Assembly (NCBI GenBank): GCA_963775935.1
Contig: CAVZKR010000002.1
Coordinates: 682,001 to 746,000 of the forward strand
Source of the DNA: JBBIPA01 sp963775935
Lineage (GTDB): Bacteria > Chloroflexota > Dehalococcoidia > GIF9 > UBA5629
DNA length: 64,000 nt
Direction of reading: 5' to 3'
Shown here: one piece after another, positions 44,753-52,162 of the stretch
How positions within the stretch are numbered: the first letter of the stretch is position 1
Layout of the letters: every line of letters begins with the position of its first letter
Made by a program: the position numbers and the translations under genes
Notes under the pieces: generated by a model
Seen by the model: the letters and a program-made list of their open reading frames with translations, nothing else
Told to the model about the DNA's origin: nothing
Database searches by the model: none

Positions 44753-45340
44753 CTAAGCTGACAGTGTAACCTCAAACAAACGATGATACATTGCACCCCC
44801 AGGTAAAAGCTGGCTTCTCATCAAACTGATGGCGTTTACTTTAAGCTGATACTTGACAGTAAAACTTTTTTTTGCGACCAGCTTGCCAAAGTCCTGTCTG
44901 TTTTGTGGCGAGGCGTCTTCACGTATCCTGGCTAAGGTAAGGTGGGGATTGAAGGTATGCTTCTCTCTGGGAAAACCCTTTTGTTCCAGTACATTATCAA
45001 TCCGTTTTTGCAATAAAGCTAGTTTGTCTAAATCTCCAGCGATGCCAACCCAGAAAACATTGGGGCGTTTTAGATTGGGGAAAACGCCTAGCTCTGCAGT
45101 TTCCAGTTGAAATGGTGATATTCCCTCAATCGCATTCACCATAGCTCCCGTGATTTCGTCTATCTTTAGCGACGGGATATTACCCAGGAACTTCAGGGTA
45201 AGGTGAATACCCTCAGTGGCCACCCATTTCACAAATGTATAACCAGATAATTTCAGCTCTGTTTGTAACTGAAGCAATCCGGACTTAAGCTCCGATGGCA
45301 ACTCGATAGCAATGAACGAGCGAATTTGTTGATCGTTCAT
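44753..45340 (-). CDS. thpR: RNA 2',3'-cyclic phosphodiesterase
   Basis: 195 residues of the 2H phosphoesterase family. The two HxTx motifs are HLTLKFLGN and HLTLARIRE, with RSFIAIELPSELK at the start. Members open 2',3'-cyclic phosphates on RNA. No partner gene is adjacent. Confidence 0.94.
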   Translation of the reverse strand: MNDQQIRSFIAIELPSELKSGLLQLQTELKLSGYTFVKWVATEGIHLTLKFLGNIPSLKIDEITGAMVNAIEGISPFQLETAELGVFPNLKRPNVFWVGIAGDLDKLALLQKRIDNVLEQKGFPREKHTFNPHLTLARIREDASPQNRQDFGKLVAKKSFTVKYQLKVNAISLMRSQLLPGGAMYHRLFEVTLSA

Positions 45341-45373
45341 GTAAAATTTCTCTCAGAGAGACGAGATATATTC

Positions 45374-46222
45374 CTAAAGAGATAATAGTTTTTTAGCATT
45401 GCCGCCAAGCACTTCGATTTTCTCTTCCTTTTTAAGTCCAACCGATTCAATCTGGTCAATTATTCGCCTGGGCGAAAGAAGGGGATAATCGCTGCCGAAA
45501 AGAATCTTATCGCTTCCCAGGATCTCGGTTACCTGATGGAATATCTGTGGTTTGTACAGAAATGGCGTAGCCGCGGTATCAAAATAAACATTGGTAAATG
45601 CCTTCTTAACCTCTGGCATTAATGCATAGAAAGGCAAGCCACCACCCCAATGAGCGCAAACCAGATTTAGCTGAGGAAAATCCATAATAAATGGATAGAT
45701 GACATCTGGAGTAATCTCTCCTTTGCCGGCGTAGTGATGACCCACTGGCTCAGAGGCATGGATAAGAAAAATCAAATCATACGAAACGATGAGGTCTATG
45801 AGCTGTTTCATCGTCTTGGTATCTCTAAGGTCAAATCCCTGAACATCAGGTCTCATCTCACCGATACCTTTGGCTCCATTCCGAGCGCAGCGCTCAATTT
45901 CTTTTAGGGCCTTATCACCGGCTGAAGGTTGGATAGTACAAAAACCAATTAGTCTCTTTGGATGCTTGGTTACAGATTCAAGAATATAGTCGTTTGTTTC
46001 CATACATAGTTCGTGGCTCTGCCACCCCAAGTTCAAGATAACCGCTTTATCTATCCCGCATTCGTCCAGAGTGGCTACTGTCTCTTCAGATGTCACCAGT
46101 TTTGCCTTCGGTTGCGAGTAGAGGAGTGAGAAGCAATGATCGCGACTAATATAGTCAGCACGCTTCTCTTTTACTTGAGGAGGTATGACATGAGTGTGAA
46201 AATCGATAATCACGTCCAGCAT
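45374..46222 (-). CDS. Amidohydrolase family (amidohydrolase 2) metal-dependent hydrolase
   Basis: 282 residues. IIDFHTHVIPP (HxH), RLIGFCTIQP, KGIGEMRPDVQGFDL, LIHASEPVGHHY, LVCAHWGGGLP and LFGSDYPLLSPRR match the ACMSD-like amidohydrolase 2 family. Substrate is not known; homologues act on aromatic acids and on decarboxylations. Confidence 0.85.
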   Translation of the reverse strand: MLDVIIDFHTHVIPPQVKEKRADYISRDHCFSLLYSQPKAKLVTSEETVATLDECGIDKAVILNLGWQSHELCMETNDYILESVTKHPKRLIGFCTIQPSAGDKALKEIERCARNGAKGIGEMRPDVQGFDLRDTKTMKQLIDLIVSYDLIFLIHASEPVGHHYAGKGEITPDVIYPFIMDFPQLNLVCAHWGGGLPFYALMPEVKKAFTNVYFDTAATPFLYKPQIFHQVTEILGSDKILFGSDYPLLSPRRIIDQIESVGLKKEEKIEVLGGNAKKLLSL

Positions 46223-46403
46223 TATAATCGACTACCTCGATATTCTCAACAAGTCGCCGAATTATTGGACAACCAGTACCCAGAGTTGCAAAAAATCATG
46301 AATTGCTATAGTCTTTTTTGATATCATGCTATTTAAAGTACTATAGAATATCAGTTAAATCACGGGATAGGTTACGTAGATCATTCTAACGAGGTGAGCC
46401 TAC

Positions 46404-47603
46404 ATGGAGAAGGATTCGGCACTTGGTCGAGTATCAGCAGCTATAAGCGGGCTACGGGATTTTGATACTATCCTCAAAATTGGGTTAGATACTGCTCTTG
46501 ATATTATTAGCGGTAATGTTGGCGGTATTATGCTTTTGGATGAGCAAACCGAAACGCTCCAATATCGTGTCTACCATAATTTGTCATCAAACTATGCTGA
46601 AGAGATGCGTTTGAAGTTAGGCGAAGGAATTGCCGGAAAAGTCGCACAAAAAGGCAAGGCGAAATTAGTCGCAGACCTATCTTCAGAACCCAATGCTGCT
46701 AATCCCAGTTTAATCAGCACCGAGGGACTTAGGGCCTTTGTCAGTGTTCCCCTGAGAGCAAAAGGAAGTGTATTAGGTGTCATGAACGTTGCCAGTTACA
46801 AACCATATCAATTTGATGAAAGAGATATGGTTATTTTAGACTCGATTGGCGATCAGCTCGGCATCGCTATCGAACAGGCAAATCTCTATGAACAGTTGAG
46901 ACGGAGTAGAGAACGATACCGCAGGCTGGCACAGCAAATATTGGTAGCTCAGGAGGAGGAACGAAGGAGAATTGCCCGTGAGCTGCACGATGAGACCAGT
47001 CAAACTCTTTCAGGTCTAGCGCTTAACCTTCAGGCTCTAGTCGAAATGGCAGATATGCCTAATATCAGCAAAAACGACTTCAAAGTCAGACTGAAGAAAG
47101 TGCATACTTTGGCAGTACAAATAAGTATTGAGGTTAGCCGCTTAATTTCAGATTTACGTCCTTCTCTCTTGGACACACTCGGACTTATTCCCGCCATCCA
47201 GCACTACGTTGAAACCAATCTGACTCCTGCCGGTATAAACGTCTCATTTAAATTCGGCGAACACCTGAGTACTTTTCCTCCACAAATTGAGGCAGGGCTT
47301 TTCCGTATCGTCCAGGGAACTGTCGGCAATGTTTTGCATCATTCCAAAGCCAAAAACGTCACCGTAAGTTTGCAGTCACATGGCGATGAGCTCATACTTC
47401 AGATTGCTGATGATGGTATTGGCTTCAATGTTGATCGTATTACCCACATTGAGGAAAGCGGAAGGGGTGCAGGGTTATTCAGTATGAAAGAAAGGACAAG
47501 ATTATTAGGTGGTCGTTGTCATATCGATTCTCAATCAGGTAGAGGAACTAGGGTGGATGTTATAGTGCCGATAATGAGGGGCTTAGTCAATGAAAAAGAT
47601 TAG
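46404..47603 (+). CDS. GAF-domain sensor histidine kinase (NarX/DegS type)
   Basis: 399 residues. A GAF domain (residues about 12-160, FDTILKIGLDTALDIISGN, LGEGIAGKVAQ, SVPLRAKGSVLGVMNV) is followed by HisKA_3 with ARELHDETSQTLSGLALNLQ and an HATPase domain ending DDGIGFN-GAGLFSMKERTRLLGG. No membrane segment is seen, so the signal is cytoplasmic. It overlaps the next gene by 14 bases. Confidence 0.94.
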   Translation: MEKDSALGRVSAAISGLRDFDTILKIGLDTALDIISGNVGGIMLLDEQTETLQYRVYHNLSSNYAEEMRLKLGEGIAGKVAQKGKAKLVADLSSEPNAANPSLISTEGLRAFVSVPLRAKGSVLGVMNVASYKPYQFDERDMVILDSIGDQLGIAIEQANLYEQLRRSRERYRRLAQQILVAQEEERRRIARELHDETSQTLSGLALNLQALVEMADMPNISKNDFKVRLKKVHTLAVQISIEVSRLISDLRPSLLDTLGLIPAIQHYVETNLTPAGINVSFKFGEHLSTFPPQIEAGLFRIVQGTVGNVLHHSKAKNVTVSLQSHGDELILQIADDGIGFNVDRITHIEESGRGAGLFSMKERTRLLGGRCHIDSQSGRGTRVDVIVPIMRGLVNEKD

Positions 47604-48243
47604 AGTGATGGTGGTGGATGACCATACCATTGTCCGCGACGGCATTTGTGTTTTACTGGGACTCGCTGGCGATATAGAGGTGGTAGGAGAGGCTTCCAAC
47701 GGCAGAGAAGCCGTGGATATGGTTAAAAAACTGTTACCCGATGTAGTGCTCATGGATATTGCTATGCCTATTATGGGTGGATTGGAAGCAACACACCGAA
47801 TCCATAAGGAATTTCCTAATGTGAAGGTGATAGCGCTTACCCAGTATGACGATAAGGAATACGTTTTCCCCGTCATTGAAGCTGGAGCTTATGGTTTTAT
47901 CAGCAAGTCGGCAGCGTCGTCAGAACTGACCACTGGCATCCGCTCGGTCTCAAAAGGGGATTCGTTTCTATCCCCTTCGGTCGCCAAATATTTAGTAGAA
48001 GTTTACCGACAGGGTGGTACCTTAAAAGGAACCCGCGATCCCTATGATGAGCTTACTGGCCGTGAACGTGAAGTTCTCAAGTTATTGGCAGAGGGATACA
48101 CTATTCAGGAAATAGCTAATATGTTGTCTGTCAGCCCCAAGACGGCGGAAGGACACAAGACCAGTCTCATGTCGAAGCTCGATATCCATAATCGTGCTGA
48201 ACTGGTCAAGTATGCTCTGCGTAAAGGCATCATCACTATTTAG
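47590..48243 (+). CDS. NarL/LuxR-family response regulator
   Basis: 217 residues. Receiver with VDDHTIVRDGI, LMDIAMPIMGG (phospho-Asp) and SKSAA; LuxR helix-turn-helix with LTGREREVLKLLAEGYTIQEIANMLSVSPKTAEGHKTSLMSKLDI. It overlaps the kinase gene, which is its probable partner. It is the only regulator in the signalling block with a DNA-binding domain. Confidence 0.95.
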   Translation: MKKIRVMVVDDHTIVRDGICVLLGLAGDIEVVGEASNGREAVDMVKKLLPDVVLMDIAMPIMGGLEATHRIHKEFPNVKVIALTQYDDKEYVFPVIEAGAYGFISKSAASSELTTGIRSVSKGDSFLSPSVAKYLVEVYRQGGTLKGTRDPYDELTGREREVLKLLAEGYTIQEIANMLSVSPKTAEGHKTSLMSKLDIHNRAELVKYALRKGIITI

Positions 48244-48310
48244 TTATCTCTAATGTTATTGCATAGTGCAATAGTGCCGACGTAATCGCTAAATTCGATG
48301 AAAGATAAGA

Positions 48311-48338
48311 GAATCGCTTGCTTCGCTCTCAATGACGG
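48311..48338. repeat. Short copy of the TCATTGCGAG/GAAGC-type repeat
   Basis: GAATCGCTTGCTTCGCTCTC followed by AATGACGG resembles the ends of the palindromic repeat at 7039-7136. Confidence 0.4.
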
Positions 48339-48393
48339 AGTGATTTTTCCTAGTTCAAGAACTATCTTATTCCTCACCAACTACTGGAAAAAT

Positions 48394-48438
48394 TAGGGTA
48401 ATATCCTCCTCTTTTTTGGGGTAAAGACCTCTTCTCCT
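48394..48438. repeat. 45-bp repeated upstream element, copy A
   Basis: Starts TAGGGTAATATCCTCC and ends GGGTAAAGACCTCTTCTCCT. It is identical to 52032-52076 at 42 of 45 bases. It lies about 75 bases upstream of the dual-receiver gene and may be a promoter or operator element. Confidence 0.7.
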
Positions 48439-48513
48439 CTACAGGAACATTGTTTACCATTGTAGTAAGTGTGAGAAATGTTTCATTGCTAGCGGAGCAA
48501 CTTGGAGTGGAGT

Positions 48514-49284
48514 ATGGAAACTAGGGGGATAATTCTTTTAGTTGATGATGAGCCTGAGTTTAAAGCTGAACTGCAAATGACAATCGAGCAGCAGAACTAC
48601 CAGGTTATTACCGCAAGCAGCAAAGCGCAAGCGCAAGATATTATGCGCCATGAAAAACCTGCGCTGGTTATTTTAGGCACTATTGTTCCCCGTGGTGAAG
48701 CTTTTATTTTCCACCAGTGGTTGAAACGAAATCCGCATTTCTGTGACATTCCTCTTGTTGTTATTGATGCTTCATCAGAAAAACAGCTTACAAAAGGCTG
48801 GACAAGAGATGAAGGATTACGGCTCGAAGCAGAGGATTACTTTTGCAAACCGGTGAAGTCTGAGGCGCTATTGCCCTTCGTTGAGAAATTAATTGACAAG
48901 GCAATACAAAAAATCAAGGTTCTCGTGGCAGATGACCACGCTGTTGCCAGGGAAGGGATCCGCACTTTGTTGAATTTGCAAAAAGACATAGAGGTTGTCG
49001 GAGAAGCTGTTGACGGCAGAGAAGCTGTTGTCAAGACGTTGAAACTTATGCCTGATGTGGTGTTGCTAGATGTTGTCATGCCCGTTATGGACGGGCTGGA
49101 AGCAACCAGGCAAATATGCAAAGTGTGTAAGAATACCAAGATTTTGATACTTTCACAATATGAAGATGATGATACTGCTTTTGCTAGCTATCAGGCAGGT
49201 GCAGTCGGATTTATTCCGAAAAGCAGCGCCAGTTCCCGTCTCATAGCAGATGTGAGAAAGGCGAGCAGGGGAGAGAACAAATAA
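48514..49284 (+). CDS. Dual-receiver protein without output domain
   Basis: 256 residues from ATG 48514 (GGAG just upstream). REC1 (residues about 6-125) has VDDEP, but the expected phospho-Asp is Gly in LVILGTIVP, so it is probably not phosphorylated. REC2 has VADDHAVAREGI, LLDVVMPVMDG and SKSSA/PKSSA, an intact NarL-type receiver, but ends without the LuxR helix-turn-helix. It is probably a phosphorelay or adapter protein, first of a run with a kinase and two receivers. Confidence 0.85.
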   Translation: METRGIILLVDDEPEFKAELQMTIEQQNYQVITASSKAQAQDIMRHEKPALVILGTIVPRGEAFIFHQWLKRNPHFCDIPLVVIDASSEKQLTKGWTRDEGLRLEAEDYFCKPVKSEALLPFVEKLIDKAIQKIKVLVADDHAVAREGIRTLLNLQKDIEVVGEAVDGREAVVKTLKLMPDVVLLDVVMPVMDGLEATRQICKVCKNTKILILSQYEDDDTAFASYQAGAVGFIPKSSASSRLIADVRKASRGENK

Positions 49285-49301
49285 TTACTAAAACCAAGCA
49301 G

Positions 49302-50546
49302 ATGCATGTAGGACAACGCTACAAAATACTTTACGAAGTAGCGCAGAAGCTCAATTCTGGTCTATCGCTAGATGAGATACTGTACACCGTTGTGGAAACT
49401 CTTTGCGGGGCGGCCGGAGCGAAGGGATGTTCATTAATGTTATTGAGTGCAGATCAGAAACAATTGATGCATACTGTAGCCTGTGGGCTGAGCGACTGGT
49501 ATGTGCGCAAGGGTCCTGTCGTAGTCGATTATAATATTGCCCAGGCTCTTGCTGGTAAACCGATGGCAGTCCTTGATGCTACTACTGATCTACGCGTGCA
49601 ATATCGTGAGCAGGCAAAAAAGGAAGGAATAGTGTCTATGCTTTCCCTTCCAGTTATGCGTAGAGGCACGGTCATTGGCATCATTCGTATATATGCCTCG
49701 GAATCAAGGAAATTCACGGCAGGTGAAATGGATTTTTTTGGTGCTATGGCTAACCTTGGTGCTATTGCTCTGGAAAGAGCTGAGAGACATGAGTCGATGG
49801 ATAAAGACCTTGCTCAATGTCTGATTGAACGAAGTAATCTGGAAGAAGATAAAAGAAAATTCCTTCGCTTTGTTAGTATTGCCGCTCATGACCTGAAAGC
49901 TCCTCTCGCAGCTATCCAGAGTTTCCTAAGGGTGATGCTTGATGGCTATGTTGGCGAGTTGAACGAGAAGCAACGGCATATGATGGAGCGTTCTTCACTG
50001 AGAATCAACGAATTATTGAAACTAATAAGTGACTTGCTTGATATCCCACGCATCGAGATGGGCCAACTGGTACAGGAGATGCAAGAAATCTCGATAGAGC
50101 CCATAATCAATAGTTTTGTTGAGGAAGCGTTGAGCCTAGCAAGGCAGAAAGGATTAAGGTTTTCACTAGATATGGCTCGCAACATTCCCTTAATCTGTGG
50201 CTCGTCAGCCCGATTGCAACAGGTTGTTGCCAATCTGATAAATAATGCTATTAGCTATACGCAAGACGGTGAAGTAACAGTTTGTGTCAGACAGACAACT
50301 AACGAACTTCTGGTGGAAGTCATGGATACTGGCTGCGGCATTCCACCGGAGGAATTGCCCAGAGTATTTGAAGATTTTTTCCGTGGCAGTAATATAGAAG
50401 CCAGAGGTACAGGACTGGGATTGTCTATTTCAAAGAGGATTATTGAAGCTCACGGAGGTAAAATTTGGATTGAAAGCCCTTGTAAGGTAACTGGCAAGGG
50501 GAGCAAGTTCAGTTTTACCATCCCATTGAGGTTAAAAAACGAGTGA
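49302..50546 (+). CDS. GAF-domain sensor histidine kinase (HisKA type)
   Basis: 414 residues. A GAF domain (residues about 20-165), then HisKA with SIAAHDLKAPLAAIQSFLRV and HATPase with NLINNAISYTQ, MDTGCGI, GTGLGLSISKRI. No membrane segment. It lies between the dual-receiver and the two single-receiver genes, its probable partners. Confidence 0.93.
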   Translation: MHVGQRYKILYEVAQKLNSGLSLDEILYTVVETLCGAAGAKGCSLMLLSADQKQLMHTVACGLSDWYVRKGPVVVDYNIAQALAGKPMAVLDATTDLRVQYREQAKKEGIVSMLSLPVMRRGTVIGIIRIYASESRKFTAGEMDFFGAMANLGAIALERAERHESMDKDLAQCLIERSNLEEDKRKFLRFVSIAAHDLKAPLAAIQSFLRVMLDGYVGELNEKQRHMMERSSLRINELLKLISDLLDIPRIEMGQLVQEMQEISIEPIINSFVEEALSLARQKGLRFSLDMARNIPLICGSSARLQQVVANLINNAISYTQDGEVTVCVRQTTNELLVEVMDTGCGIPPEELPRVFEDFFRGSNIEARGTGLGLSISKRIIEAHGGKIWIESPCKVTGKGSKFSFTIPLRLKNE

Positions 50547-50567
50547 ACTTTGGAATAGGAGATAAAA

Positions 50568-50969
50568 ATGGCAGGCGAAAAAATCCTAGTAGTTGATGAT
50601 GACCCGGACATTCAGGATGTAATGGGTTTAATCCTTGAGGCTCAAGGGTATCAGGTAAGCACCGCTCGTGACGGTGTTGAATGTTTTGCGATGTTGAACA
50701 AGGAAAAGCCAGACCTGCTGATTCTCGATCTCCTCATGCCCAGGATGGACGGATTCGCGGTGTATAAGGAACTGCAAAATACGAAGTGGGTAACATATAG
50801 GGACATACCTATTTTAATACTTACATCAGTACGTGAGGAAGCTAGCAAGAGACGCTATGAACTGGAAACAGGTCTAACGTTGAGTGTTGATGGATACATG
50901 GAAAAGCCAGTATCGCCAGAAGCATTGGTTGAATTAGTAAGACATCTCTTGAGACGAAAACACAGATAA
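50568..50969 (+). CDS. Single-domain response regulator (receiver only)
   Basis: 133 residues: VVDDDPDIQDV, LLILDLLMPRMDG (phospho-Asp) and the switch segment YMEKPVSPEAL. There is no output domain, so it is a phosphorelay or protein-binding element. TAGGAGA ribosome-binding site. Confidence 0.92.
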   Translation: MAGEKILVVDDDPDIQDVMGLILEAQGYQVSTARDGVECFAMLNKEKPDLLILDLLMPRMDGFAVYKELQNTKWVTYRDIPILILTSVREEASKRRYELETGLTLSVDGYMEKPVSPEALVELVRHLLRRKHR

Positions 50970-51008
50970 ATATATATAAAATTAGAATTTGAAGGAGGTA
51001 TTAATAGA

Positions 51009-51398
51009 ATGAAAGGTAAGGCAAAGATTTTACTTATCGACGATGACGCTGACTTTGTGGAGGCAACGAAACTGGTATTGGAGAGTAAGCCTTACGAAAT
51101 AATCACTGCCTTTGATGGTACTCAGGGTATCATTAAGGCGAAAAAAGAAAAACCCGACCTTATCATTTTGGACATTATTATGCCGGTCAAGAATGGTTTT
51201 AATGCTGCCGAGGAGCTAAAGAAAGACCCTGAACTACAAAAAATTCCCGTTATCATGCTTACCAGCTTCTCACAAAAGGTGAGTGAAACCAATTTAAGTC
51301 GCGGCCAGGGGCTTCTGTTGGATACAGAGGACTATATTGACAAACCAGTAGCACCTGAGGAATTGCTCAAGAGGGTAGAGAAACAATTGATGAGGTAG
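51009..51398 (+). CDS. Single-domain response regulator (receiver only)
   Basis: 129 residues: LIDDDADFVEA, LIILDIIMPVKNG (phospho-Asp), YIDKPVAPEEL. There is no output domain. Preceded by AAGGAGGT. Its stop codon abuts the stop of the cNMP gene, tail to tail. Confidence 0.92.
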   Translation: MKGKAKILLIDDDADFVEATKLVLESKPYEIITAFDGTQGIIKAKKEKPDLIILDIIMPVKNGFNAAEELKKDPELQKIPVIMLTSFSQKVSETNLSRGQGLLLDTEDYIDKPVAPEELLKRVEKQLMR

Positions 51399-51902
51399 TT
51401 ACTCGATGTGAAGGTATCGCCGTCGGGACAGTTTTTCTTCTTTTCCGACGAATCTACCTCGCAAATCACGTAATCGAGTACCGATGACACGTACCAGACC
51501 CTTCATTACCTCGTAGCCAAGTGAATGGTCGCTGTCCATCAAAGCAGCGAGTTCAGCACCGCTCACCACCAGGACGGAAGAATGCTTGACGCAAATTGCG
51601 GATAGGGTGAGGGAGTGTGGGGCTACCAGAGACGACCAGCTAAAAACATCTCCTTTGGTGATGGTATCTACAGGAACCTGAGTGGCTTTATTTGACCCTG
51701 CTTTATACACCTCTACCAGCAGCCTAATCTCACCCTCTTCAAGAATATAAAAATCACTGGCTAATACATTCTCTTTAAAAATAAAGGCACCTTCAGCGTA
51801 AGTTTCCCTCCGCCAGGAATGGAGAGCTGCCACCTTCTCTACATCATCGTCTTCTAGCCCCACGAAAACCTCACACCGCTTCAGTACTGATACTATGGCC
51901 AT
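51399..51902 (-). CDS. Cyclic-nucleotide-binding-domain protein without DNA-binding domain
   Basis: 167 residues. A Crp-like beta-roll: EVFVGLEDDDVEKVAALHSWRRETYAEGAFIFKEN, FYILEEGEIRLLVEV, GDVFSWSSLVAPH. It ends shortly after the C-helix with basic residues and no helix-turn-helix. Either a sensor with a protein partner or a truncated Crp. Tail to tail with the receiver gene. Confidence 0.82.
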   Translation of the reverse strand: MAIVSVLKRCEVFVGLEDDDVEKVAALHSWRRETYAEGAFIFKENVLASDFYILEEGEIRLLVEVYKAGSNKATQVPVDTITKGDVFSWSSLVAPHSLTLSAICVKHSSVLVVSGAELAALMDSDHSLGYEVMKGLVRVIGTRLRDLRGRFVGKEEKLSRRRYLHIE

Positions 51903-52031
51903 GTTGTTTCATGTCTCGTCGATAATACTATTGATATATTTGTAAAACCAAGTATCAATTATAACCAGAGTCATCATAGAGGTAAAGAGCGCTCTCAGCA
52001 TGGAGCACGTCAAATACGCATAACTTAAAAA

Positions 52032-52076
52032 TAGGGTAATATCCTCCCGTTTTTTGAGGTAAAGACCTCTTCTCCT
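52032..52076. repeat. 45-bp repeated upstream element, copy B
   Basis: 42 of 45 bases identical to 48394-48438. It contains a GAGGT-AAAG-ACCTC inverted repeat. It lies between the divergent cNMP gene and the NuoG-like operon, about 85 bases upstream of the latter. Confidence 0.7.
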
Positions 52077-52162
52077 TAGCAGATACATCATTTAACATTT
52101 TTACAAACCTCGACAGCCTATAAAAAATAACGGTGGAATTGGGGGTCAATATAGAATTGGGG

